From Tilletiopsis washingtonensis (taxonomy: Eukaryota; Basidiomycota; Exobasidiomycetes; Entylomatales): a stretch of 64,000 nt of DNA. The stretch is from the NCBI RefSeq assembly GCF_003144115.1, contig NW_020311999.1, positions 849,583-913,582 of the forward strand. Direction: 5' to 3'. The notes under the pieces were generated by a model. That model was not told the DNA's origin and ran no database searches. It saw only the letters and a program-made list of their open reading frames with translations. The translations under genes were made by a program, and so were the position numbers. Each line of letters opens with the position of its first letter. Positions within the stretch are counted from its first letter, which is position 1. Below are positions 32,264-44,372 of this stretch, piece after piece.

Positions 32264-32625
32264 CCTGTGTGCCATAGAAATGCCACCAGTCAGCCCTGGG
32301 TGTCTGAAGGTTGCTGTCGTCGTGGCGGCGCCGGATGGGTGTGCATCTGCGAGACGTATCGTGAAATGTGCTCGGCGCTGCCGCAGGGCACGGCGGGATG
32401 GCGGCGCCACGCGTTACGGCCGGTACCTGGCCCGCTTCCCCGCGCCAAGCGCGCCGGGCCGGCTCACATCCGGTCCGCATCCACGCGCGCCGCTTGCCTC
32501 TGGCATGCTCGCTTCCCGCTCTCACGGCCCTGCTCTCTCCTCTTATCAGCCGCTCGATGCTCCTTCTGCTACGCCCACGCTCCGTCTCGCACTTCTCTTC
32601 TCGCTCCATCTCTCTTCTCGTCCGC
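32264..32625. other. Intergenic region, AGM1 homologue to hydrolase
   Basis: About 360 bp between two rightward genes. The second half is strongly C/T-rich (CTCTCACGGCCCTGC, CACTTCTCTTCTCGC), which fits the hydrolase leader. No gene is supported. Confidence 0.4.
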
Positions 32626-34297
32626 ATGAGCAGCACCCAGACCGCCGCCGCGGCGCCGCGCGCCAAGCGTGCGCTGCCGCCGGGCGTCGCCGCGTTCGAC
32701 GTCGCCGTGCCCTCGCTCCTCGACGGCTGGCCGCTCGGCGCAAAGCTCTACACGCCGCCCGCTGCGGCGGCGCGCGGTGCTGGCAAGGGCGCTGTGTGCA
32801 TCGCGCCCGCAACGGGTGTGCCGGGCAAGTGCGTCGTGTGAGCGTGGAGTGTCGTCGTGGCACTGACGCGGCTGCACAGGTTCTACGGCGCCTTTGCTGC
32901 GTGAGTGTGGGCCGCACCTGTATCTGCTGCGCCTCTCTGAGGCAAGCTCCATACTGTAGAGCGCTGGCTGCGTCGGGCCACACCGTCATCACCTTCGACC
33001 CACGCCTCAACGGCGCCTCCTACCCGGCGCCCGACGCGCCCGAGCAGTTCCCCAGCGAGCCGCACGACTCGCAGGCGTTTGCGCAGGAGGATCGTATTCG
33101 CTGCCTGCGGGCCTGGCCGCAGGTCGGCTGGATGCACTACGCGGCCGACGTGGCCTCTGCCATGCTGCGGCTGGCGCAAGAGGCGCCGAGTGCGCCGATG
33201 TACTACATCGGCAACTCGCTCGGCGCGCACATGCTGCCGCCTGCACTGGCCTATCTGCGCGCCGAGAAGCGCCATGGCGGCGCAGAGGCAGCAGAGCGGC
33301 TGAAACGGGCACTCTTCGTGGGCGGCAACTCGCCGCACTTTGGCTACAACGAGGACCCGGCGGCGCTGGTGCACGTGTACGAGGCGACGCTCGACGACGT
33401 CGTCGCCGAGGGCTACGGCGTCACGAGCCGCGTCGGGCTGGGCCTCGACATTCCGCGCCGGGCGCTCGAGGACTGGGTGCGTTTGCGTGCGCTTCTGCTG
33501 TCCGAGGGCTCCGGCTCATCTCCTTCGCGCAGATGACGAATGCAGTGCACCCAAATTACATCGGCGCCGTGCCGGCCCACCAGCCGGCGTTTGAGACGTA
33601 CGACATCGACACGCTGCACGTCGTCTTCTCCGACGACAACCTGGCCGTCGGTGCGTATTCTCGTACGAGCTTGTCTGTGCTTGAGCTCACACTGCCGCAG
33701 GGCCCCGCAAGATTGATGCGTATGCCCGCATCCTCGGGTATCCGACCAACATCGAGAGCGTGCGTTGCGCTCTTCACCCCTCATTCGGCCGCTCGCTGAC
33801 TCTCCGGTCAGACCAACGAGATGACGTACTGGCAGGGCGAGGGCGAGACGCCCGACTACTCGGGCGCCAGTGCTTTCGCGCGCGGCGATCCGCCGGATGC
33901 CTCGGACACCGGACGCCAGCCCAACGCCTTCATCAACACTCGTCTGCACGTCGATGTCTGGGCCAACGGCTGGGTGCGCGGCTCGCCATCTGCCTCCTCT
34001 GGCGATCCGGACACACGGCCGCCCGTCGTGGGGCACGTCGACTTTGTGCGCGCTGCCGTGGGTGCGCCGGAGAGCAAGAGCGCAGAGAGCTGGACGCTGC
34101 TCACCACATGGCTCGAGCACGGCACGGTGCCGGAGCGCCACGACGAGGTGCTGCAGGGCAACGGACGGAGGAGGGGTGAGTCTGCCAGCTGGCGCGGTGC
34201 TTCACGTATGCTCACACGGGCGACAGACTTTGGCGCGGCCCCTCCGGCACCCGGCTGGCATTCAGAAGCGCGGAGCCCGACACGAAGCAAGCTGTAG
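32626..34297 (+). CDS. Alpha/beta hydrolase (serine hydrolase of unknown substrate)
   Basis: Reads as an alpha/beta-hydrolase fold protein, about 430 residues. It opens MSSTQTAAAA with a lead into DVAVPSLLDGWPLGAKLYTP, then CIAPATGVPGK and a 21-nt micro-exon (32880-32900) that joins CVV-FYGAFAA-ALAASGHTVITFDPRL. The nucleophile elbow is MYYIGNSLGAHML (GNSLG, GxSxG type). Candidate acid and base are the Asp in VVFSDDNLAVG and the His in PVVGHVDFVRAA, in the expected order. The ending WHSEARSPTRSKL follows a 51-nt intron that is a multiple of three, so retention would add residues without shifting frame. No signal peptide or membrane segment. No substrate is implied by the neighbours. Serine aminopeptidase (S33-like) or esterase are the likeliest classes. 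Confidence 0.75.
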
Positions 34298-34452
34298 AGC
34301 AACTGATCTTCTATTGCAAGGCGGATGCTGCGAACACGGAGCACCGAGGGTGGCAGATGTATTATAGAGGGCATGGGGGTGACGTAGCATGGCAATGCGG
34401 AAGTAGAGAGAATAAGACACGGCTGGAGGCCCGGCATCCGCGTCGCCGAGCC

Positions 34453-37400
34453 CTAGCGCGTGCTGCGCCGGGCAGCCGTCTTGTTGCGCGCGATGCGCTT
34501 CAGGTTGCGCACGTAGAGCATGAGCACCGGCGGCACGAGGAAGATGACGCAGACGATGCCGATGAACCACCAGTAGCGCGGCGGCTCGCCGGGCGGACGG
34601 TCCTCGGCGTGCAGGTTGTGCGGCACCTCGACGTTCATCGAGCCGAGGCCGAGCACGCACTGCATGCCAAAGATGGCCACGGTGATGGTGGCGAGCACGA
34701 TGAGAATCTCGTCCGTCGAGTGCGCCACCTGCTGGTTGTTCAGCGAGATGGCCGAGAGGTAGGTGTGGTGCGTCTGGTGCAGGCGCGCATCGGACTCGGC
34801 AAGGTGCGCCAGCAGCGTGACAATGTGGTCGAGCACGTCGCCCATGTAGATGCTCATCTCCGACGCGCCGGCGCCCGTGCCGCGCAGCTCGACGAGGCGC
34901 TTGCGCAGCCCGCGCACGGCGTCATTCTTCGGCGCCAGCAGGCGCGAGAGGCCCGTGACGAGCTTGCGCGCATCGGTGATGCGCCGCAGCAGCTTGCTCT
35001 GCCCCTGCGCGTTGTCCGAGAGGAACGCCGTGACGAGCTCGCCGCCCGGTGGCGACTTGTTCAGTCGGAAGATGCGCTGGATCAAGCTGCGCGGCCTGCG
35101 CGCCACAGTGTCGGCCGCATCGTTGCCGCCGTCGAGGATGCCGCGCGTGCGGAAGCGCTGTATCTGCACCCGCCGCTCGGTCATGCCGACAGGCAGGTGC
35201 CGCGCCAGGCGGTCGTTGATGACGATGCGAGGCAGTGCACGCAGCACGAAGCGCTGCTGCTTGACGTGCGTCTCGTGCATGCGTCGAGCCGAGGCGCTAG
35301 CGCCCTGCTGCTCGAGCGTGACACCCTGCGCGACCACGGCGCGCTGCGCCAACTGGTCCTTCAGGGCGCGGCGGCGCTCGATGCGCGTTGTGGGCATCGG
35401 CTCGGCCGTCACCACTTCGATCTCGGCGACCTCCACCTCGATGAACGCCAGCAGCGGGAAGAAGGCATCGACAGCAGAGTCGTACAGGCCGTGCGCGATC
35501 CAGTCCGACGAGAGCTCGGCGGGGTGCGTCGAGTCGAGCAGCCGGCGCCGCACGCGGTCGGTGTGCTTGCTGACGTCCTCGAAGTGGAACGTGATGAGGC
35601 CGTGCTTAAATACGATCATGTAGAGATTCGTGCCGCCCACGCTGACACCCTCGAGGCCGGCCTTGCCATCGAGGCCCTCGACGATCTCGACCTTGGCCCG
35701 GCGGCTGTCCGACGGCTCGCCTCTGCTGGCCTTCTCGCTCCCGGCGTTGAACTCCTGCATCTCGTACGAGTCCTTCTCGCCCTTCTCGCCCGCAGGCGAG
35801 CCGTGGCTGGCGCCCGGCGTCGCGCTGGGCGAGAGTGTGCTGCGCGAGGTGGCGCCGCCGGGCGTGTAGCGGAAATAGCGCTCGTCGATGGCGCGCAGCA
35901 CGACAAAGTAGTAGCCCAGCGCGTCGAACGTTTCGACCTTCTCGCGCGGCTCCTGCTGCAGCACGTCTTCGACGGTGAGCGGATGCAGAGGGAACATCTG
36001 CGGCGTGCGTCAGCAACAGATCGTACAGCTTTGCGCACGCTGCAGACACACCTTGCTGAGCTCTGTCATGTCGAGATACGTCGGACAATTGATATCCAGC
36101 CACCAGGCCGCGTCGCGATTCGCACTGCTGCCGGCCGGAGGGCTGTCGTGCTCAGGCGGGCTCTTCTGCTCCGTCGCCACACGCGTGGCGCTGCTGCCTT
36201 CGACACTGCTGCCTCTGAGCTCCTCGAGGCGCGCATCAGCGGCCGGCTCGTCGAGCGGCAGCGCGCTCTCTGGCAGCGCCTCGAAGGACTCGTCATCCTC
36301 CAGGTCCTCCCAGCCGCGCGCCTCGAAGCCGCGCGCAAAGGCGTCCGTCGTGGGGTAGTGTGGCGTGAGCGGCACGTCGCTCATGTGCCAGCCTGTCTCC
36401 GCCTCGTCTGTCTCGCGCCGCCGGCGTGTGCCCGAGCGCCCCGTGGCGGCCTCGGGCGAGCGCAGGCCGGGATCTGTCGTGAGCGCCGAGTCGCCAGACG
36501 TCGCGCCAGGCGCCGTGGCCACGCCAAAGGAGAGCGCGGGCGACGGCAGCGCCAGATCGCCCTCTTCGGGCTCGTCCTCAGCCAGCTCTGCAAAGCGGCT
36601 TTCGTGCCGTCGCGGCCGCTCGGGCGCAAACGTGGCGTGCCTTGATTCGCGCAGGCGGAGGTGAGGGGGATGCGCGCGTTCTTGCCGCATTGCGCTGCTG
36701 CGCGTCACTTGCGTCTGCGGCGGCGTGACGCGCTCTGCATCCTCGCCCAGGTCGCCGTCGGCGCCATCTGCCTGTCGTCGCCATCTGCGAAAGGCGTGCA
36801 GTCGCGACACGACGGCCTGCACGTTCAGCGAGCTGAGCACCTTGCTCGGGTCTCCGTTTGCATCGGGCAGCGCAACGGGAGTGAAGAGCGTATAGTGCGT
36901 GACGCCGCCTGCTTTTTCGCGTGCTGCGCGCGCCTTTCGTCGTGCCGCTCGCGACGCAGCGCCGAGCTTCTTCTCGCCGCGCTCGCGGCGCTTGCGGTGC
37001 TCTCGCCGCTTGCGCCTCGCTGCGCGCTCGGCGCGCCGCGTGTTGGCCGCACGCAGCGTGGCAATGGGGCCCAGCGCCGGCGTGCGCGGCGTCGGCGGTG
37101 GCGAGCCCTCGCCGCGCGACGAGCCGCCGTGCGAGGCGCTGGGCCGCCGCGTGCGCCGGCGGAAGCGCGACAGCGGCCCGCCAGACGTCGACGAGGCCAT
37201 GCTGTGCGCCGAGCGCGACGTGCGCCCACTGCCGGCGCTCGAGGCGCTCGCGGCACTGCGCACGCTGCGCGCACTGCGGCCCGAGGCGCTCGATGTGCGG
37301 CTGGCGGAGCTGCCTCTGCTCGAGCTCGAGCTGCTGGAGCTCGACGAGCTGCCGCTGTTGCTGCTGCTGCTGCTGCTCGACGAGCTGGAGCTGCTGCTCT

Positions 37401-38001
37401 CGTCGCCGAAGAAGGCGCGCAGGCGCGCCATGGTCAGGCGGCCGTCGCCCTCGCTGCTGTCGCTGCTGCTGGAGCTGCTGGAGCTGCTGCTGCTCGACGA
37501 GCTGCTGCTGCTGCTCGAGCTGCTGCTGCTGCTGCTCGAGCTGGCGGTGCTGCCTCTGCTGCTGCGCCGCTTCCTGCGCCGCGCCATGCGCCGGCCGCCG
37601 CGGCGCCGCTCGCGCCGGCGTGCGCGCGACTCGTCGACGTAGTCGTCGATGCCGCGGAACACCTCGCCCTCCTCCCAGTCGGCGGGCAGGTCCTCGCGGC
37701 GGATGCGGCGCGTCTCGGGTGCGAAGTGCAGCACGGGCGCAGCGGCGGCGGTGGCGGCGGCGCCGGCAGTGTCTGCGATGCGCACGCCCGCCGGCCGGGC
37801 GCCCGTCGTGCCCGGGCGCACATAGTTGGGCGCGAGGCGCATGCCCTTGCGCCGCGGCGCCTGCGGCGGATGCGACTCGACGAAGGCCGTGTGCAATGCC
37901 TCGCGTGTCTGCGGCGTCGGCGGCGGCGGCACGAGCGGGGCGCTGCCGCTGCCGCTGCCGCTGGCGGCGCCTAGCGCGTTGCGGCCCGACTCGAAGGGCA
38001 T
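34453..38001 (-). CDS. CorA-type Mg2+ transporter (Alr1/Mnr2-like)
   Basis: Divalent cation channel of the CorA superfamily, fungal Alr/Mnr2 branch. Two exons joined across an intron at about 36001-36057, about 1160 residues. The start is taken at MPFESGRNALG; the frame is open further upstream to 38181, but that part looks like leader. A long N-terminal cytosolic region is disordered and carries long poly-Ser blocks (37340-37560). The CorA cytosolic domain begins FPLHPLTVEDVLQQEPREKV and continues YYFVVLRAIDERYF. The stalk helix is ALKDQLAQRAV onward. The C-terminus has the two membrane helices: TDEILIVLATITVAIFGMQC, the pore loop LGSMNVEVPHN, then WWFIGIVCVIFLVPPVLMLY. The pore motif reads SMN where CorA proteins usually have GMN. 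It ends RNKTAARRSTR. Confidence 0.9.
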
Positions 38002-39593
38002 GGCGGGCGGCGCAGAGAGGTGGCCGGGCGGCGCGCAGGCGACCGGGCACGGCCCATGTAGCTGCGGCGGGCGCGTGTGAGAGGAGGGATGGGTGTGGGA
38101 GAGAGGAGGTGAGACAGACGCAAAACGCGACGGCGCGCGAGGGGCGGCGGGGTTCTTTGCTGCGCCGCGGCAGCTCGGCACGGCGGCGGCATCCTTGCGC
38201 CACGCCGCACTGCCGCGTGCGGCATGCCAGCCCCTGCAGCGCAGCCAGCGTCTCCTCGGCCCAGGGTGCGAGCGGCTTACTCGACTCGAGTGCCACGCTC
38301 ACACAGCGAGAAGGCGCTCGTGCATCGCCGTCTCTGTGAAGCTCAAGGCCTTTTGACGTCTTGTGCCCAGCTCTCATGGCCTTGTCCTCATGCCGGGTCG
38401 CACGACCCCTCTCACGAGGGCAGCTGCTATTTCGGTGCCCGGCCGCGTCGGATAAAGGCGGCCCAAGGCACGTGCGCTGCCCGGCAGAGCGGGGTGCTCG
38501 CCTGCCTTTGCTGTCCGTCGCTGCGGCTGCATCTGAGCAAACAAGACGCGACACGATTGTGCATCGGCGCTGCAAATGAAGCCGACAAGCCGAGAAGCGC
38601 TCGCAACGAAGCGGCATCGTCGGGAGAAGAGGAGCACGTGGAGCCGGCACGGGGGCGGATCTGGCTGTGGCGCAGCTACGCCCGCGCTGCGCCCTCTCTC
38701 TTGCGCCGCGTGCTTCCGCGCCGCCCGCCGCCCGACGCCGCTCGGCCACGTGTGCCGCCCGCTCGACCCGCCGGCCTCCTTCCTCTGCACCCTGCTCCTC
38801 CAGCGGGCGGCGCTCCCTGCTCCTTATCCCTGTCCGTTCGTGCCGGTCTCGGCAGAGCTCGGCGCTTTGACGGGTGCCGCCGGCTCGGCGGCGTGGCGCA
38901 GAATGAGCGGCTCCGAGGGGCACCGCGAGCAGGCCATGGCCGTGAGAGGAGCGAGAGCCTGCGAGACGGCGAGGTGAAGCACTCGACTCCCAGCACCTCG
39001 CCGTTCTGCATGCTGTTTCCGCATCCGCACGGTGCCTCTCTCTCGCCCTTGCGTGCGCACGCCACGCCGAGAGGAGCTTCGCGCGCGTTCTTGGTGATGC
39101 TCTCGAGCGCTCTTAGCGCACTGCGGGATGCGCGGCACGCGGCGAGTGTGCGCTTCTCGGGCGGAGTCGAGTGTGCATCTTGTCCTGCACGCCTCGGCGG
39201 CGCCTCGAGCTCTCCGCGCCTGCTTCAGCTTGATACGTTGCGCTGGCAGATCGGAGCAGCGATCCTTGTTGCTGGGTGCTGGAAGAGGAGGATTGCTGCG
39301 GCAAGAGAGTGGTCTCAGCGCGCCGGGAGTGCGACGCTAAGTGAGCGAGAGGGGCAGCAGGGAGATATGCACCACGCACAAGGCACATGGGCCGCTGCCC
39401 CGAGCCACATCTGGCACCTCTGGAGGCGCTTCCACGCTTGCCTCTCAACCTCTCCCATCCCTCCTCCTCGTGCAGCCGCTCGCTGCGCTCCGCACACCTC
39501 CTCCCTTCGTCTGCGCACGCACGCGCATAGAGACAGAGAGCTGCTGGCCAGCCTCTGCCCCCGCCCTCCTTGCCCGCGTCTCCTTCTCTCGTC
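38002..39593. promoter_or_regulatory. Large divergent intergenic region, CorA / LtrA genes
   Basis: About 1.6 kb between two divergent starts. A long + strand open frame crosses the whole region in-frame from 38224, but its Arg/Ala/Pro/Ser composition and lack of domain argue that it is GC-driven. The block 39420-39593, just before the LtrA start, is very C/T-rich. I see no supported gene. Confidence 0.4.
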
Positions 39594-42323
39594 ATGTCCG
39601 CGTACAAGTACTCCGTGCCGACGCCGCAGCGCTCGCCGCGCTCGCACGACGACGCTGCTGGCAGCGACGTCGTCGAGGACCCCAACCTCGTCTCGTGGCA
39701 CCACGCCCACCACGCCTCGCAGCCGCAGCAGCCGCACCCGCACCACCACCACCACGGCGCGCACGAGCGCAGCTCCGGCTGGCACCATGTGCCCGTGGGC
39801 CCGCATCCGCAGTCGGCGCCCGTGGGGCATGCCTACCCGCCGCCGGGCGCCGCTGCAGGCCAGGCCGGCTACGATGGCTCGCCGCCCATCGACGACCTGG
39901 ACACGCCGCTCATGCACGCACCGGGGCCGCCGGGCCGCAGCGAGCACGGCGGGGGCCCCTACGCGGCGCGCCCGATGGAGCACGACGCGTCGCAGCAGAG
40001 CGCCTTTGACCTGGCGCACGGCCGCAAGAATGCGCCGGCACGCGAGCATGTGGTGAGTCGCCGCGCAACTGCAGCGCAGAGATGCGCAGGCTGAGCCATG
40101 AACCTGCCAGCCCGAGATCAACGAGGCGGTGCCCGTGCGCTTTGCCCATCTCTTCAAGCGCCCCGTCGTGCGCCAGTGGCTGCACGACGGACAGCTGTGG
40201 CGCGAGTGCGGCGAGCGCACGCCGTCGCGCTTCGAGCTCTTCTTCGACCTCGTCTTCGTCGGCTCCATCTCGCAGCTGGCGCACGGCGCCGCCGAGACGT
40301 CGTCCTGGGTCAACGTCGTCAAGTTCCTGGTGCTCTTCTTTCCCGCATGGTCGGTGTGGACAGACGTCAGCTCCTTCCTCGACGTGCATGGCAGCGACGA
40401 CATCCTCCAGCGCTGCTACATCCTCCTCGTCATGTGCATCCTCATGGGCTACACGGCAAACGCCACGGGCATCAAGATCGACCACGCCAAGGAGGGCATC
40501 ATCGTCGGCGCCACGACCGTCCCCGCTGGCACAACCGGCGAGGCCGCGGGCGCCGTCGAGCACCGCGCGCTGGACTTCCTCGTGCGCAAGGCGTTCCCCA
40601 CGCTCGTCAGCCGCGCCGGCGGCGGCGGCTCGGGCGAGCAGGAGGAGCTGCTGCTTGTCAAGCAGGTCGGCTCGACGATGTACTGGTTCGCCGAGGACTA
40701 CGACCGCGCCATTGCCGCTGCGATTGCCTTCTACCTCACTGCCAAGGCGCTGCGCCTGGCGCTGTACTTCATCTACGGCGTCATGCTGCCGCGCTTCCGC
40801 AAGGCGCTCTTTCTCCACACCATCACGCTCTTTGTCATCTCTGCCATGTGAGTCGCAGAGCCACGTGGCTTTCTCGCCCGTGCTGACTGCCGCGGCAGCT
40901 ACGTGCCCCTTGTCTTCACCACACGCGAGACGTCTCCTGCGCTCATCCTCTGGCTCGCGGCCGCCGGACTGATCGCCGAGCTGCTGAGCCGCTACTTCAT
41001 CGCGGCCGCCATGCAGATCTCGCACGGCCGGGCCAAGCATCGAGGGCAGAGCTCCTTCATCCCGGCGCTGAGCATCGAGCATCTCATGGAGCGCATGATG
41101 CTCTTCGTCATCCTGACCACCGGCGAGATCCTCATCGTCTCGAGCTACACGGCGACGTCGGACAGCATCGGGCCGGTGCGTCGCCCTCACGATGCTGATC
41201 GCAGCCATCTGCTGACCCCGTCTCGCACAGGTCGAGAAGTTCTGGCGCGCCTCGCTGAGCATCGTCATCGCCTTCAACGTCATCTGGCTGTGCGTGTGGT
41301 GCTCGAGTTGTTAAGCTGCACCGCTGACTCACTCCTCACAGCTACTTCGACGCCGATGCAAGCCGCACGTTTGCGCACGCACTGCGGCGGCATTGGTGGC
41401 ACTCGATCACTTGGACGCACCTGCACTTCCCGCTCGTGGCGGCCATCGTGCTGCTCGCCTCTGCGCTCTCCAAGCTCATTGCGCTGGACCATGTCTCTGC
41501 GGGCTACGAGTGGTACCTTGGCGGCTCGCTCGGCGTCATCATGCTCAGGTGCGTCCGCCTGCGCTGGTAACCATTTTGCGTTGCTGACACCTCGCCGCAG
41601 CATGGCGACCATCGGCCTGCTGCACAAGAACCTCGACGTGCGCGGCTCGAGCCTCATCCCGCACTGGTTCCGCGTGACGCAGCGCTTTGCCGTCGCCGCT
41701 GCGTTTGCTGCGCTGCCGATCCGCCACGACTGGAGCTCCATCAGCTTCCTGGGCACGTGCGCGGGCCTGCTGTCGATCCAGGGTGAGGGAAAGGACGACG
41801 TGAGAGCCTGAGGCACCGACCTCCGCGCTGACACGCATGTTCCAGTGCTCGTCGAGACGTTTGGCAAGGTCGGCGCCGTCGGCCGGCACTACGATGCCGA
41901 GCGGGCGGCTGCGCTGCGTGCCGCGCGGCTGGAGGCGAGCCGCGAGCGCTCGCCCAGCTCGCACGGCCACGGCGAGAAGGAGATTCCGCTGTCGAAGCTC
42001 AGCACCCTCTCACCCTCCGCCGCCAGCTCGATGCATCCGGCCGCCTCGGAGCGCCGCGCCAGCTCGGCGCATCTCGTGCGCCGCATGTTCGACAAGGACT
42101 ACGCCGTGCGTGCGCCGACGAGCCGCGACAGCTGGCACGAGTGGGAGGACCTTACCGAGGAGGAGATTGGCGAGGAGGACGTCGGCGTGGAAGTGAGTGC
42201 AGACAGACGCCTTGCTGCAGCCATGCCATCCCAACTGACCTTGCCTTTCTGCAGTCGGCGCTGGGCTCCATCGAGGCCAAGCATGTCAGCTCCGGGCAGC
42301 GCTGGGCGTATGCCGCGACATGA
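39594..42323 (+). CDS. LtrA-family (low temperature requirement A) membrane protein
   Basis: Multi-pass membrane protein of the LtrA family; function in fungi is not established. The start is MSAYKYSVPTPQRS. The first about 150 residues are disordered, with His/Pro repeats (HHHHHGAHERSS). The LtrA core opens RFELFFDLVFVGSISQLAHG, the family signature, then alternates hydrophobic helices: VNVVKFLVLFFPAWSVWTDV, ILLVMCILMGYTANATG, AIAAAIAFYLTAKALRL, LFVISAMYVPLVFTT, ILWLAAAGLIAELLSRYF, and EHLMERMMLFVILTTGEIL. More helices lie downstream, past several short introns (near 40850, 41177, 41290, 41550 and 41790). A hydrophilic tail carries EKEIPLSKLS, SAHLVRRMFDKDY and SSGQRWAYAAT. A large soluble insert between helices (about 40500-40670) contains a Gly-rich stretch. 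About 780 residues. Confidence 0.85.
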
Positions 42324-42988
42324 GCCGTGTGTCCTTTGCTCCTCTTATTCGCCCCTGTCACATTCTGTCACATTCATTCCATACCTTTGATCACGTACTC
42401 GCGAGGGCTCGCAGCCCGGCGTGTCGGCATCGACGCAAGAGCGGGAGGGAGAGGAAGCATCACGACCTCGTTCCGAGCGTGAGAAGGCCGGCGCGCTATT
42501 TTGGGCGCGGTGACATCACACGCCGCCACGCCGCGTGTGGAGAAAGGCGTGCGCTCCGCCAAGGCACGCTCGCACGGCTGCGGCGGAGCATCCATCCCTC
42601 GGGTCTGGGCGCAATACGCAGCAACAGCGCTGGCCGAGAGAACAGCGAGAAACGCCGAGGGCGTGCGAGAGGAGCTCAAAAGTTGCCTGATGTGCCTGGC
42701 TGTGCCTGCGCAGCGTGGGGCGAGGCCCGGCGGCGGCTGGGTGCTGCCTTGCGGTGCAGCGTTCGCTATCTCGCTGCGCCTTCGCACGGCCGGGGCGTAC
42801 TGCGCTACCAGCAAGCTAGCTGTCAGCTCCGCCTCCTCCTGTTGGCCTCATCTCTCGAGTCAGACGCCACGAGCTCCTCTTCTCACCACCATCACCGCCA
42901 CGAGCCCAAGCCCATCCGCCTCGTGTGCCTCCATCCGCTCGCACTCGCACGTCCTCGTCTCTCTCGCACACGCCCACTCCCAGCCGCC
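42324..42988. other. Intergenic region, LtrA gene to low-complexity stress-type gene
   Basis: About 665 bp between two rightward genes. From about 42820 to 42988 the strand is C/T-rich (CTCCTCTTCTCACC). No gene is supported. Confidence 0.4.
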
Positions 42989-43896
42989 ATGTCCGCCGCC
43001 GACGCCGAGCCGGCACAGCCGCAGCAGCAGCAGGCCCCGTCGTACCTGCAGCAGGGCGCCAACCTCGTCGCCGCCGGCGCCAGCGGCGCATACAACGTCG
43101 CGGCCAACACGTACGCGGCACTGCCGGCCGTGCTGCCCTCCACGCGGGCGGCACAGGCCGAGGAGACGCAGCAGCAGCTGGACGCGCAGCAGCCGCAGCA
43201 GGCGACGCAGGATGGCGAGTCCGCGGCTAGTGGAGCGGACTGTGGTAGAGATGCACGCTCGGCCAAGGAGCAGCGCATCCATGAGACGGAGCAGTCGGGA
43301 CGTGAGTGCTGTGCAGGATGGGCCTAGAGCAGGCGAGGGCTGCAATGCCGCTGGCCTGCGCGACGCCTGTGCTGACCCCACCCACAGCATCAGACCCCGC
43401 ACGCCTCAACAAGTCGCAGCAAGAGCTCGGCACCGAGTACGACGTTCCCACGTGAGTCGGTCTCGAGCTGGCAGCCAGTGCTCACCGTGCTGACTGTCCT
43501 CGCAGCTCTGCCGGCGTAGGCACGACGCTGAGCGCCGACGCCCGCGCTCTGGACGCCGCACGCGCGGCCAAGGGCAACGGCGCCGCCGCCCACGTGCCGG
43601 AGGACTACACGGCCGAGCCGACGCCGGGCGACGAGGACCACGCATGCGCCATGATGGCGGGCGACAAGGCGAGCCGCAGCAGCTCCGGCGGCGCGACCTC
43701 TGCGTCTGCGTCTGCAGCGAGCGATGCGACGGCGCCGACGAGCACCGAGGAGCAGCTGAGCGGCGGTGCGGTTCAGAAGCACAAGGTCGGCCTCGGCGCC
43801 AAGCTCAAGGGTGCGACGATCGTCGCGGCCGGCAAGCTGACGCGCAACGAGGAGAAGGTGCAGCACGGCAAGGCCGTCAAGCACGGCGAGGAGTGA
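42989..43896 (+). CDS. Low-complexity protein, LEA/CsbD-like C-terminus
   Basis: Three exons (42989 to about 43300, about 43388-43451, about 43506-43896), roughly 250 residues. It is Gln/Ala-rich at the N-terminus (PQQQQAPSYLQQGANLVAAG, then GAYNVAANTYAALP), with no membrane segment or catalytic motif. The middle holds LNKSQQELGTEYDVPT. The C-terminus KVGLGAKLKGATIVAAGKLT followed by EEKVQHGKAVKHGEE resembles the hydrophilic Gly/Lys amphipathic repeats of CsbD- and LEA-type stress proteins. That is resemblance by eye only. I cannot name a family; a role in stress or desiccation tolerance is inference. Confidence 0.7.
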
Positions 43897-44372
43897 GGCG
43901 CGAGGGAGAAGCGGGTTCGGCTTTGGGTCTGAGGCGCAGCTCTTGATATCCACACTCTTGTCACGCACATACACGCACTCCAGAGTCTCAGACTACCGAC
44001 TGTTGCCTGGCCAGGGACAGGAGCTGCTTGTCGGAGGAGGGCATCGCACGCCCAGCCCAGCGACACGACGTGCCTTGAGCTCCGTGCCGGCCGTCAGTGG
44101 ACAGCAGCGGGGTGTGAGAGCCCGGCGCCCCCTGCGCGTCACCAGCCGCGAGATATTGCGTGCAAAAGCAGCTCGCAGAGGAGCGTCAAGGGCTCGTTGA
44201 CGGCCGAAGAGGCAGGCAGCCACGGCAGCCCGCTGAGAAAGCGCGGCGCGTGGTTCGCTCCGACCGGCGCGGGAGCAGCGGGCGAGGCGGCGGAAGCGCG
44301 GTTGGCGGCGCGGCAAAACCCTCGCGCGCCCTGCACCCCCCACTTTCTTCTCACCCCTCATCCTCACACACG
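43897..44372. other. Intergenic region, low-complexity gene to homoaconitase
   Basis: About 475 bp; the final 60 bp are C-rich (CCCCCCACTTTCTTCTCACC), a typical leader ahead of 44373. No gene is supported. Confidence 0.4.

Noticed and set aside
38224-40056. 610-residue open frame on the + strand across the CorA-LtrA intergenic region
   Set aside because: Arg/Ala/Pro-rich without domains; its downstream part overlaps the LtrA coding exon in a different frame, so it is a GC-driven artefact.
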